Assembly (NCBI GenBank): GCA_032229885.1
Contig: JAVYAJ010000028.1
Span: forward strand, 1 to 17,782
Direction: 5' to 3'
DNA: 17,782 nt
Origin: Anammoximicrobium sp032229885
GTDB lineage: Bacteria > Planctomycetota > Planctomycetia > Pirellulales > Pirellulaceae
The notes under the pieces were generated by a model. That model was not told the origin of the DNA. It did no database searches and saw only the letters and a list, made by a program, of their open reading frames with translations. Numbering within the stretch: the first letter of the stretch is position 1; each line of letters begins with the position of its first letter. This document shows positions 1-7,690 of the stretch, in pieces. Both the position numbers and the translations under genes were made by a program.

Positions 1-288
1 ATCCGCGGACGTTGGCCGCCGAAGACGCAGAAGGACGCAGAAATTTTTCGCTGGCTGAAAACATTGTTAAAAACTTCACGATGTTTGAGGTTAGTAGGCC
101 AGAGTGTCGTCAAGGCCAAACGGTGGGATGGCCGCGATTGGTAGGCCGGGGAATTCCAAGCTACGCCGAGTGCGGCAACAGAGAAATTATGATTGGGCCA
201 CGCACTACGCTCTGGTGATGCAGGGCCTACGACCAATCTGGTGAATGTGGCCTACGGCCAAAATGCCCGGTTACGGCGTCGCAACCTA

Positions 289-390
289 GGAGCGTGTCCG
301 AGTATTACGAAATACCACAATAGGTTGTGTTGCTAGCGATCGCGCCTCCACAACATGTTGTGGGTCGAGCCCATTTCTCGGACACGCTCC
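289..390. mobile_element. MITE-like element with 14-bp inverted ends and TA flanks
   Basis: The left end GGAGCGTGTCCGAG (289-302) is the exact reverse complement of the right end CTCGGACACGCTCC (377-390). The 102-bp element is flanked on both sides by TA (287-288 and 391-392), the target duplication made by IS630/Tc1-mariner-type transposases. The interior is non-coding and contains an 8-bp palindrome GCGATCGC (336-343) and a 16-bp perfect palindrome CCACAACATGTTGTGG (348-363). No transposase gene is present, so any movement would need one acting in trans. By symmetry the inverted arms can be extended to 18 bp (285-302 and 377-394) because the flanks are CCTA and TAGG. The family assignment is inferred from the TA flanks alone. 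Confidence 0.6.
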
Positions 391-407
391 TAGGGCGTTG
401 CCCTAGG
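389..407. repeat. 8-bp stem hairpin adjoining the MITE-like element
   Basis: The segment CCTAGGGC-GTT-GCCCTAGG is a perfect 8-bp stem with a 3-nt loop. Removing the element at 289-390 and one TA joins CC from 285-286 to TAGG at 391-394 and rebuilds the same hairpin. The element therefore appears to have inserted into the TA of a pre-existing hairpin repeat. Confidence 0.5.
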
Positions 408-444
408 CTACGGTGATCGATGGCCTACGGCGAACATGCTGAAT

Positions 445-567
445 CCTCGCCGCTTGCCAGCGAGTGTTTTTAGGTTGCGTGGCCACGAACCAGCGGGCAT
501 CGCGGGGTGCTGTGCGGCCTGCTCTCGTGGCCGGTTTGCCTCAATGACTCGACGGCAAGCGCCGAGG
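445..567. repeat. Nested imperfect palindrome of 123 bp
   Basis: Outer arms 445-464 and 548-567 match as inverted repeats at 17 of 20 positions. Inner arms GGCCACGA (481-488) and TCGTGGCC (525-532) match perfectly. Both pairs centre near position 506, so the whole segment can fold into one long interrupted hairpin. No open frame inside it is convincing. It could be a palindromic mobile or REP-type unit, or a structured transcript. The sequence does not decide between these. Confidence 0.5.
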
Positions 568-679
568 ATGGGGACATCATCCATTGACGTAACCCCGGGC
601 CACGCCAGCAACTCAAAAGTATAGTAAACAACCTAGCGTACAAGATGCGCGTGACGCGGGCAGCGTACGAAGTAAGACT

Positions 680-2767
680 CTAGTGCACCGTGCCCGAAGC
701 CCCGCCGGTCGGCGCCGCGGTCCAGCGGTCCAGCCAGTCCAGCACCGTGTCGTGCCACTGGATGCTGTTGTGGGGTTTGAGAACCCAGTGATTCTCGTCC
801 GGAAAGTACAGCAGTTTGCTCGGGATCCCTCGCCGCTGCAAGGCCGTGAACGCAGCGATTCCAGCCGTGTCGACCACGCGGAAATCGAGTGCTCCGTGGA
901 TCACGAGCATGGGCGTCCTCCAATTGCCCACATGGTCCACCGGGTTGTGTTTGGCGTATGCGGCCGGATTCTCCCAGGGCGGGCCGCGGTGCTCCCATTC
1001 GGGGAACCACAGTTCCTCGGTCATGAAATACGCAGCCCGCTCGTCCAGATTGCCATCGTGCGCAACCAGGCATCGAAACCGATCGGGCCACAGGCCGGCG
1101 ATCCAGTTGATCATGTACCCGCCGTACGACGCGCCCAACGCGGCGACCCGGTCTCCGTCCAACCAGCCATAGCGGGCCAGCGCGGCGTCCAGCCCGCGTT
1201 GCAGATCCGTCAATGGCTTGCCGCCCCAGTCGTCGCGGATCGAATCCGTGAAGGCCTGTCCGTAGCCCGTCGAGCCGTGAAAGTCGACCATCACCGCCGC
1301 GTAGCCGCGGCCCGCGTACGCCTGCGGGTTCCAGCGGTAGTGAAACGTGTTGCCGAACGAGCCTTGGGGGCCGCCGTGGATCAGGAACGCCACCGGATAT
1401 GTTTTCGCCGGATCGAAGTCGACCGGTTTCACGACATACGCCGAGACGGGCTCGTCGTTCCAGCCGGCGAACGTAAACTGCTCGGCCTCACCCATCCGGG
1501 CGCGGGCGAGTTTGTCGGCGTTGATCCGCGTCAGTTGTCTGACGTCCGTCCCGTCGCCGCCGACGCTGAACAGCTCGACCGGCGAACGCAGATGGTCCAG
1601 CCCGAACAGGATCCGCTCACCCGCGCGGCGCGGACCGCGAACCGAACCCTGCGCGAGGATCGTTCGCGTCTGGCCCGAGGCAACATCGACGGCGAACAGC
1701 GACACCTGTCCTCGGTCCGCCGCCGTGGCATAAATCGTCCGGCCGTCGGCCGACCAGAGGATATCGTCCGGCGAGCGATCCCAGGCCGGCGCCAGTTCAC
1801 GGGCCGCCCCGTCCGGCCAGGCGCGCAGCATGATCCGCAAGCGATCCGATTCATAGCCGGGGCGCGTCATCGCCAAATACGCCAGCGTCCGTCCGTCGGG
1901 CGAGAACACCGGATGCGTGTCCCACGCCGGATTGTCCGCCGTCAGTCGCCGCGGCGCGGCCGACGCGTCCGCGGGAACGTACCACAGGTCGAAGTCCGTG
2001 CTCCAGGCCTCGTCGCGGCCCGCGTCCTTGGCGGTGAACACGATGCCCTGCGAGTCCGGTGTAAACGCGTAGTCGTCCGTGCCGCCGAACGGCTTGCCAG
2101 GAACATCCGCATCCATTCCCGCCATCAGATCGAGCGCGGCGCCGCCGCCGGTCGGCATTGCGAATAGGTGCGAGCGCCGTCCGTCGCGCCACGTGTCCCA
2201 GTGGCGGATCATCAGCCGATCGTAGATCCGCCCGCTGGCCGGCCGCGTCTTGACTTCGTTCAGCCGCTGGACGGTCTCGTCCACGGTCTGGCAGTCGGGA
2301 AAGACGTCGAGCGTCACCGCCAGCGTGCGTCTATCCGGCGAGACGGCAAAGCTGCCCACGTCCAACGGCAGATGCGACACCTGTTCGGCCTCGCCCCCGT
2401 CGACGGAAATCCGCCACACCTGGCTCGAGCCCGAACGCGAGCTGAGAAACAGGACGCTCGTCCCGTCCGGCGTCCACCGCGGTTGGTTGTCCGCGCCGGC
2501 CTGGGCGGTCAACGGCCGCAGACCGGTTCCGTCCACCCCGACCAGCCACAGCCGGCTGCGGCGCCGATTCGCCGCCAGGTCGGTGACGCTACACGCGAAC
2601 ACAACGCGTTGTCCGTCCGGCGACACCTGCCAGTCCGCGATTCGGTCCATGGCCAACATGTCATGGACGGAAAACGGCCGGGACGGCTCGGCCGACCATC
2701 CGATCATCTCGTCGATCATTCCGTCAACCATCCCCAACGCAACCCAGAACACGGCAACCCGCCACAT
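680..2767 (-). CDS. Secreted S9-family serine peptidase (prolyl oligopeptidase / acylaminoacyl-peptidase type)
   Basis: This 695-aa protein should cut short peptides or release N-terminal residues. Residues 1-26 form a short hydrophobic leader (VAVFWVALGM core), suggesting export. Residues 27 to about 420 carry repeated SPDG, TPDG and SADG blades typical of the S9 beta-propeller. The C-terminal alpha/beta-hydrolase has HGGPQG (H464, oxyanion region), the nucleophile motif GASYGGYM with Ser547, Asp628 in HGALDFRV, and His660 in DENHW. The Ser-Asp-His triad is therefore complete and the length is normal for the family. The ATG at 2767 follows GAGG at a 6-nt spacing. The gene lies 177 bp downstream of the membrane-protein pair on the same strand and may have its own promoter. 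The exact substrate cannot be told from sequence. Confidence 0.93.
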   Translation of the reverse strand: MWRVAVFWVALGMVDGMIDEMIGWSAEPSRPFSVHDMLAMDRIADWQVSPDGQRVVFACSVTDLAANRRRSRLWLVGVDGTGLRPLTAQAGADNQPRWTPDGTSVLFLSSRSGSSQVWRISVDGGEAEQVSHLPLDVGSFAVSPDRRTLAVTLDVFPDCQTVDETVQRLNEVKTRPASGRIYDRLMIRHWDTWRDGRRSHLFAMPTGGGAALDLMAGMDADVPGKPFGGTDDYAFTPDSQGIVFTAKDAGRDEAWSTDFDLWYVPADASAAPRRLTADNPAWDTHPVFSPDGRTLAYLAMTRPGYESDRLRIMLRAWPDGAARELAPAWDRSPDDILWSADGRTIYATAADRGQVSLFAVDVASGQTRTILAQGSVRGPRRAGERILFGLDHLRSPVELFSVGGDGTDVRQLTRINADKLARARMGEAEQFTFAGWNDEPVSAYVVKPVDFDPAKTYPVAFLIHGGPQGSFGNTFHYRWNPQAYAGRGYAAVMVDFHGSTGYGQAFTDSIRDDWGGKPLTDLQRGLDAALARYGWLDGDRVAALGASYGGYMINWIAGLWPDRFRCLVAHDGNLDERAAYFMTEELWFPEWEHRGPPWENPAAYAKHNPVDHVGNWRTPMLVIHGALDFRVVDTAGIAAFTALQRRGIPSKLLYFPDENHWVLKPHNSIQWHDTVLDWLDRWTAAPTGGASGTVH

Positions 2768-2862
2768 GCCAAGCCTCGTAAAAAAAACGTAGGAACTCTT
2801 CCCTGCGCCCCGCGATTCGGTCGGCCGGTCACGGCCACGGAAGGGGATGGCGCGAGCCGCCG

Positions 2863-2868
2863 ATTATA
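2863..2868 (-). promoter_or_regulatory. Possible -10 element upstream of the S9 peptidase
   Basis: On the minus strand a perfect TATAAT lies 95 bp upstream of the peptidase ATG, in the only AT-rich spot of the 177-bp gap. At 17-bp spacing the -35 position reads TGCGCA, a poor match to TTGACA, so this is only a candidate. A 10-bp palindrome GCGCATGCGC (2887-2896) overlaps the -35 area. An A-run on the plus strand (2780-2787) lies between the -10 and the start codon and puts a T-run in the leader. Confidence 0.3.
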
Positions 2869-2944
2869 CACATGGATCGAGGCAATGCGCATGCGCGGCG
2901 TCCACCCGCTGGCTGCCGGTCTCCTCGCGTGGCGAACGTTCGGT

Positions 2945-4738
2945 TCATGCGGGGCGCACCGGACCCTGATCGCGGTCCGCCAGCCCGCTGAAGTCGGGCT
3001 TGTCCTGTATGGGAAGATCCAGGTCGTTTAGGGACCGAGCCGATCCCAACTCGAGACGGGGCCGCAGCACCTCTTGCTCGATTCGCCGATCGCTGGTTCG
3101 AGGCAACCACATGTAGATCCCGGCGCCGATGATCAACAGCGCGATGACGACGCCGCTAATCCAGCCGACCAACTGGCTCGCCGAGTGATCGAACTGGATC
3201 ACGCGGGGCGTCGTGGCGATGAACAAGGGGCTGACCTGTCGCTGGCGGCTGTCCAAGCTCGACACGTACTCCGACTTGTACGCCCATAGTTTGAAGTATG
3301 CTCCGGCGAAACGCACCGGCGTCCCGATGTTGTCCTGCGCAGGTAGGCCGGGAGGCAGCTCGAGCACACAGCACGTCACGGGATACGTATCACGGAAGAC
3401 GGCCGGCGTGTGGCCGTCTTTCTGCTCGAAGCGAATCTCGGTGTCGCCGAGGGAGACGAATACATCGACCTGGTAATAATGGTCGATCCCCAACCGCCGT
3501 TGGATGTCCGGTTCGTCGATCGCCACTCGCTGGACTCGCTTCGCCGTGCCCGATACCGAGTAGATCTGGCCTTGGTGGTCCGTCGGCGAGGTCAGCAGCG
3601 TCGGCAACTCGGCCAGTGGTTTGGCGTGCTGAAACACATCCGCGGGCGCGGCGCGGCCGATCGCCGCCAGCAGTTGATAGAAGGCCTCGTGGTCTTCGGG
3701 GTTGATCGAGCGACGGTTGGTCGTGCGGACCGCGTCGAACAGACCCGCGTCCATCCCCAGGCTGGCCAGATAGGCGATGCCCGGCGAGACGCCGCGGGCG
3801 GGATCGGCCCGCTCGGGCAGCCAGGCCACACGTTCGGCCGCAAACACGAGCTCGCGATGCCCGCCATCGTCTCCACCGGTCTTGAGGAACAAGCCGTGGC
3901 ATCGCGCGGGCGCGTCCAGCGGGCCGCCCGACAGCCAGGACAGGGGTACGTCGCGCGCGCAGACCAACACGGGATACGCAGCGTCGGCCAACCGCAGGTG
4001 GACGCGATACCAAGTCTTGAACTCGAGCCGCGCTGCGATCTCGGGCGGCACGTCCACCGGTTGAACTCGGGCCACGCGGCCCTCGATGCGGAACACGTCC
4101 AAGCGTCGCGCCTCGGGGCGTTCGGCCAGCGCGGCCCAGTCGTCGGCCACTCGAGTCCACGCCTCGATTTTGTCGCGTCCGAAAAACGGCAGGCGGTACA
4201 GGATCTTCAGCAACGTCTCGTCTTCGCCGTCGGACAGCGGCGCGTCGTCCGCCAACTGTCGAATCTGGCTCGCGTCGATGGAAAACAGCTCCAGCATTTC
4301 GCGAGCGCTCGACAATGGCGGCGTCGGCGGCTGGACGGCGTCTTCGGCCACCCGGTTCCAAGGCAGAACCAAGGGCGCATCGGACGGGTTGGGGGCAGTC
4401 TGCGTCTCTGCGGCAGACGCTCGTCGAGTATCTTCTGCCGCGTGGTTGGCGATGGCTTGCGCGGCGGCTGCTGGCGGAGACGCTGCCGCTGGCGTTTCGA
4501 TGGCCGCTTCGGCGGCGTTGGCCGCGCAGGTTGCGCGCTCGCCGGCCGGCCAGGTCAACACCAACGCGAGGCAGATGGAGGCCAGGGAAACGAAACCTCG
4601 TCCGCGCGGCCGCGACAGGCGGAGCACTGCCCGGTTCCAGAGGCGCCGATCCGCTGACGCGGTTTGCGCCGAGGTCGTTGGTACGGGCGCCGTCCGGACT
4701 GCCGGCGCATGCCTGTTGACCGGTGAAGTACGGTTCAT
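2945..4738 (-). CDS. Membrane-anchored protein with two copies of a helical plus beta (OB-like) module
   Basis: This 597-aa protein has no function I can name. Residues 48-72 look like a signal or anchor segment. Residues 80-145 are Ala/Pro-rich linker. Two modules follow. In each, a short helical part (around 186-205 and 346-375) leads into a beta-rich part (about 214-307 and 387-512). The second ends in GAYFKLWAYKSE and PLFIATTP, which closely echo the end of the upstream gene's domain. Residues 522-544 form a membrane helix, followed by a charged tail of about 53 residues. The ATG (4738-4736) overlaps the upstream stop as ATGA, so translation is probably coupled. The frame stays open to 5647, but that extension is an Arg/Pro-rich shadow of the neighbouring gene and was not used. 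An assembly or envelope role is possible but unproven. Confidence 0.82.
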   Translation of the reverse strand: MNRTSPVNRHAPAVRTAPVPTTSAQTASADRRLWNRAVLRLSRPRGRGFVSLASICLALVLTWPAGERATCAANAAEAAIETPAAASPPAAAAQAIANHAAEDTRRASAAETQTAPNPSDAPLVLPWNRVAEDAVQPPTPPLSSAREMLELFSIDASQIRQLADDAPLSDGEDETLLKILYRLPFFGRDKIEAWTRVADDWAALAERPEARRLDVFRIEGRVARVQPVDVPPEIAARLEFKTWYRVHLRLADAAYPVLVCARDVPLSWLSGGPLDAPARCHGLFLKTGGDDGGHRELVFAAERVAWLPERADPARGVSPGIAYLASLGMDAGLFDAVRTTNRRSINPEDHEAFYQLLAAIGRAAPADVFQHAKPLAELPTLLTSPTDHQGQIYSVSGTAKRVQRVAIDEPDIQRRLGIDHYYQVDVFVSLGDTEIRFEQKDGHTPAVFRDTYPVTCCVLELPPGLPAQDNIGTPVRFAGAYFKLWAYKSEYVSSLDSRQRQVSPLFIATTPRVIQFDHSASQLVGWISGVVIALLIIGAGIYMWLPRTSDRRIEQEVLRPRLELGSARSLNDLDLPIQDKPDFSGLADRDQGPVRPA

Positions 4739-6312
4739 GAGGTCGCGTCCGTTGGTTCGAGAAAGTCGAGTCGAGCCGGCATCTCGGAGACGGGCGAACG
4801 CCGAGTCAACCAGAAAAAGACGGCAGCCAGCCCGAACCCGAATCCGGCTGCGCCGCCGAACACCGCGAACCAGAACCAGGCGGAAGGCGGTCGGTCGGCG
4901 GCCGCGCCGGGTGGACGCTCCCAGCGGGGCGTCTTGGCCAACACGAGCGGCGCCAGGCGCGTGTCGTCCTGGGCGCGGTAGGCCCAGCGTTTGAAGAAGA
5001 ATCCGGTGAACTCGACGTCCTCGTCCAGTCGCGGCCGCTCGCCGTCGCGTTCCAACTTCGCCACATCGGGAAAACCGCTGGGGATTTCCAGGCTGTAGAC
5101 GACGATCGGCGACTTGCTGCCAACCGGTTTCACCCAGAACACGTAATATCCGGGGATGCCGTACAAGTTGTCGGGGGCCGTCCGATAGTAGCCCATGCGG
5201 ACGCTGCCTTTGATCGTGACCAGCTTTCCGCGGTACGCTTCTGGTTGCTTGTACAACTGAAGGAAGCCGACGTACCCCGTCGAGGCGCGCTGCAAGTCGG
5301 ACGGCTCGCGTCGGTCGAGCTGTTCGAGCATCCGAAACCAGGCGTCTTTTTCGGCGCCGCGGAAGACCGTGTTGTCGCGAATCGATTCGAGGAATACACG
5401 GTCCAGAACGGCTTGGACATTGTCGATGGCCGCCGCTTGCACGGGTTCGAGCGGGCGTCCTGCGCCCATGGCTCGAAAGGTCGGTTCGAGGCGGTCTCGC
5501 CAATCGCGTTTCAGTGTGTCGATCACGTGCAGCCAGTCTCGCTTCTCGCGGTCCGTCAACTGGCCGCCGTCCTGTTGGACCGTCAAGAATGCTTTGTTCA
5601 CATAGTCTTGCCAGCCGGCATCGAGTTGCCGGATGATCTCTGTCCAAGCTGTTGCTGCTTCGGTGGGGCGCGCCTGCCCGTCGCGGGCAGCTTTCAGCCC
5701 GGCCAGGAATTCGTCGCGTCGGTGATCATCGAGCGAATCGAGCAGACGCGACCACACGTCGCACTGCGCCCGAAGCATGGCTTCGTCGGCCACGGGGCTG
5801 ACGAAATCGGACGTTGGCTCGGACGGCGCGGCCAGCGCTGACGCCGCGTCTGGCGATGATGGCGGCGACGGCGACGGCCGCGCGGGCGAGGGCCGACCGG
5901 TTCGCGAGTCCGTCGCAGACGCTGCGCCGGCGGGCGAAACGGCGCGATCGCGCGGCGGATCGCGGTGGCGTGGCGGGCCTGGCGCCTGCGCGGCGGGCTG
6001 CGCGGACTCGGCGGCCGCATCGACGGTCGGCCGCACCAGCAACGGCTCGGCGACCGTGCCCTCGATGCGCGAACCGGCGGCCGGTCGCAGTCGGGTGTCT
6101 ACATCTCCGTCGACGGGCGCCCGGTTTTCGCCGATCGTCCAGATCCAGCGCCAATTCTCGGGCTTGCCGGCCTGTTCCATCAGGAAGACGACCAGAAACA
6201 AGCTTGCCAGTAGGGCAAAGATGCGGTACTGCGTGCTGCGCCCCAAATAATTGGGCGGCGCTCGGCGACGTAATCGAGGATCCTCCGAGTTCCTACCAAA
6301 ATCCAGGGGCAT
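4735..6312 (-). CDS. Two-pass membrane protein with one copy of the helical plus beta (OB-like) module
   Basis: This 525-aa protein has no function I can name. A basic N-terminus (about 1-29) precedes a membrane helix at 30-46. Residues 100-165 are a Pro/Ala/Ser-rich linker, and 175-345 are mostly helical and charged. A beta-rich domain covers about 347-463, with RGKLVTIKGSVR near its start, GIPGYYVFWV in the middle and GFFFKRWAYRAQDD plus PLVLAKTP at its end. A second membrane helix (about 477-503) leads to a short tail. The last motifs recur in the downstream protein, so the two are paralogous partners. The ATG at 6312 has no strong Shine-Dalgarno sequence. The stop overlaps the next start as ATGA. 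Similar pairs are familiar from planctomycete genomes as hypothetical proteins; that statement is from memory and was not checked. Confidence 0.82.
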   Translation of the reverse strand: MPLDFGRNSEDPRLRRRAPPNYLGRSTQYRIFALLASLFLVVFLMEQAGKPENWRWIWTIGENRAPVDGDVDTRLRPAAGSRIEGTVAEPLLVRPTVDAAAESAQPAAQAPGPPRHRDPPRDRAVSPAGAASATDSRTGRPSPARPSPSPPSSPDAASALAAPSEPTSDFVSPVADEAMLRAQCDVWSRLLDSLDDHRRDEFLAGLKAARDGQARPTEAATAWTEIIRQLDAGWQDYVNKAFLTVQQDGGQLTDREKRDWLHVIDTLKRDWRDRLEPTFRAMGAGRPLEPVQAAAIDNVQAVLDRVFLESIRDNTVFRGAEKDAWFRMLEQLDRREPSDLQRASTGYVGFLQLYKQPEAYRGKLVTIKGSVRMGYYRTAPDNLYGIPGYYVFWVKPVGSKSPIVVYSLEIPSGFPDVAKLERDGERPRLDEDVEFTGFFFKRWAYRAQDDTRLAPLVLAKTPRWERPPGAAADRPPSAWFWFAVFGGAAGFGFGLAAVFFWLTRRSPVSEMPARLDFLEPTDATS

Positions 6313-6653
6313 CGTGTGGGTTTCCGGGCGCCAGGCGCCACCGCACCGCCACTTGTTTCGCGTGTCTGGTCGGCGGGCAAGGCATTACGTTCGAACCATT
6401 CCATGTCGGACCCGCGAGCGGCGGATCGTGATTGTACAGCTTCAGCTTGTTCGCATCGACGGGTCGAATCTATTGCGGGGGCGACGAGTCGCGATTCGGG
6501 CCTGGCTTTGACCGCCTGAGGTTCGGGGTGTACGCCTGGGGTTAAACAGCGCTCGTTTTGCTTGCCAAGACGCTCGCAGACCGAGTAGGATGGAAGGCGG
6601 GCTCGTGCGGAGCTCGGTCTGTGGATACAGCGATCTGGCGATGAGGAGCGGCC

Positions 6654-6765
6654 GGGAACGGGCGGCCGGGAACGGGCAGGCGGGAACGGGCAGGCGGGAA
6701 CGGGCAGGCGGGAACGGGCAGGCGGGAACGGGCAGGCGGGAACGGGCGGCCGGGAACGGGCGGGC
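6654..6765. repeat. Tandem array, eight 14-bp units
   Basis: The hexamer GGGAAC recurs every 14 bp at 6654, 6668, 6682, 6696, 6710, 6724, 6738 and 6752. Units 2-6 are exactly GGGAACGGGCAGGC. Units 1 and 7 end in GGCC and unit 8 ends in GGGC, so variants sit at the edges and identical copies in the core, as expected from replication slippage or unequal exchange. Because 14 is not a multiple of 3, the array is unlikely to be coding. One strand is almost pure G-rich and the other pure C-rich in short runs. Confidence 0.95.
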
Positions 6766-7126
6766 TGTTCGGCGGCTCGCGGGCCTGCGACCTACCCTTC
6801 TTCGCCGCGACGCGCCGCCCACGATCGTGTTCGGTGTTGCGACCAAAGCGGCGACCGCACGCCCGCGGCGATTCGTGCGAGCCAATTCGACCACGTGCGG
6901 TAGCGAATTTTAGCGGCGGTCGCCGTAAGCTCATCGAGAGAATTGTCGCGGTCGAGGCAGATTCCGAGCGTTCCCGTGGGCGGCGGCTTAGCTCCGATGG
7001 GAATCGCAGTCGCACGGCATCGTGCACCGCTCGAACGGCAGACCAGGAATATGTGCACCCGGACGCAACGAATGGTACGGGTGCCTGTTGGGTGGCAAAA
7101 CCACGCTGAACAACTCGTGGAAACGC

Positions 7127-7136
7127 GGAGCTAAGG
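7127..7136 (+). promoter_or_regulatory. Ribosome-binding region fixing a TTG start
   Basis: GGAG (7127-7130) and AAGG (7133-7136) precede the TTG at 7141. An in-frame TAA at 7132-7134 rules out any start further upstream, and the next in-frame ATG would delete the first 21 residues of the sigma-2 region. TTG is therefore the best start. Confidence 0.6.
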
Positions 7137-7140
7137 TGTC

Positions 7141-7644
7141 TTGGCCCTCAATCAGGCGGATTTTAACCGATTGGTCGACGAACACGGCCCGGCGCTATAC
7201 CGGATGGCGTACCGGATGATCGGTGATCGCCACGAAGCGGAAGACCTGGTTCAGGAGACCTTCCGTTCCGTGTGGAAGAGCCGGGCGAACTACGATGCCG
7301 AGCGGGGCGGCCGCGCTTGGCTGGTGTCGATCCTGCGCCGCCGAATCGTCGATCGCTGGCGCCGCCATCCGCCGCCCAAGGTGTTTGCCGATGACGAGCC
7401 GCCGGAGATCGGCGTTCGCGGGGAGGACCCGTTCAGCGACGAGTACAGCGACGAGGTCCAGGCGGCGTTGGAGTGGCTGCCGCACGAGCTTCGCGAGACG
7501 TTGCTGCTGGTCGTGGTCGGCGAGTTGACGCACCAGGAAGCGGCCGATTTACTGGGCATCCCGCTGGGCACCGCCCTGTCTCGCGTCAGCCGAGCGCGGG
7601 CGCGGCTGCGCGAATACCTCGAGGCCTGCCCCAAGTATCGCTGA
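7141..7644 (+). CDS. ECF-type RNA polymerase sigma factor (sigma-70 family)
   Basis: This 167-aa protein directs RNA polymerase to a special promoter set. Residues 11-75 are the sigma-2 domain, with AEDLVQETF (33-41) in the core-binding region and AWLVSILRRRIVDRWRR (59-75) in the -10-reading part. An acidic linker covers 80-104. Residues 105-160 are sigma-4, with a helix-turn-helix in ELTHQEAADLLGIPLG and the usual SRVSRARARLREYL end. There is no sigma-1 or sigma-3 domain, and the length is standard for ECF factors. It starts at TTG. The stop lies 46 bp before the VWA membrane protein gene, which is a likely partner. The ECF subgroup was not determined. Confidence 0.95.
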   Translation: MALNQADFNRLVDEHGPALYRMAYRMIGDRHEAEDLVQETFRSVWKSRANYDAERGGRAWLVSILRRRIVDRWRRHPPPKVFADDEPPEIGVRGEDPFSDEYSDEVQAALEWLPHELRETLLLVVVGELTHQEAADLLGIPLGTALSRVSRARARLREYLEACPKYR

Positions 7645-7690
7645 CGAGCACTTGCCTCCGATACGCTGAAGATCCAAGCGCAACAGTATA

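Larger units (their letters stand above)
94..430. repeat. Dispersed short repeats built on GTAGGCC/GGCCTAC
   Basis: The heptamer GTAGGCC occurs at 94-100 and 141-147. Its reverse complement GGCCTAC occurs at 224-230, 249-255 and 422-428. The last three sit at the ends of imperfect direct repeats of about 20 bp (211-231, 237-256, 411-430) that share GGTGA, a short gap, then GGCCTACG. Two copies face one way and three face the other. This looks like decayed intergenic repeat DNA of the REP/BIME type rather than a regulatory array; that classification is an inference. Confidence 0.55.
1..679. other. Gene-free, repeat-rich spacer
   Basis: No credible coding region is seen. The short open frames here have no recognisable domain and run through repeats. 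The stretch begins with a 9-bp tandem direct repeat GACGCAGAA (24-32 and 34-42). It then carries dispersed GTAGGCC/GGCCTAC elements, a MITE-like element (289-390), a small hairpin (389-407) and a nested palindrome (445-567), each listed separately. The S9 peptidase gene ends at 680 on the minus strand, so 600-679 is its 3' flank. I found no clear hairpin plus T-run terminator there. Confidence 0.7.
6313..7140. other. Divergent intergenic region (828 bp)
   Basis: This region separates the minus-strand membrane-protein pair from the plus-strand sigma-factor gene, so it should hold both promoters. No coding region is convincing. It contains the 14-bp tandem array listed separately. A TACAAT box reads on the minus strand at 6432-6437, without a good -35. 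A 7-bp hairpin GCACCCG/CGGGTGC (7055-7061 and 7078-7084) lies about 60 bp before the sigma-factor start. I see no clear ECF-type promoter for autoregulation. Confidence 0.6.

Noticed and set aside
12..218. 68-codon frame at the window start
   Set aside because: It runs through intergenic repeats, has no ribosome site or domain, and does not match the composition of the genes here.
683..2167. 494-codon plus-strand frame opposite the S9 peptidase
   Set aside because: Antisense shadow, Arg/Val-rich and featureless, over a gene with a full catalytic triad.
4739..5647. N-terminal extension making a 900-aa protein with the 2945-4738 gene
   Set aside because: It lies wholly inside the 525-aa gene in another frame, is Arg/Pro-rich and without domains, and the ATGA junction at 4735-4738 gives a natural start.
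6654..6765. CRISPR array
   Set aside because: Units are 14 bp and directly tandem, with no spacers and no cas genes nearby.
6590..6913. 107-codon frame through the 14-bp repeats
   Set aside because: The repeat length is not a multiple of three and the product is a Gly/Arg low-complexity string.
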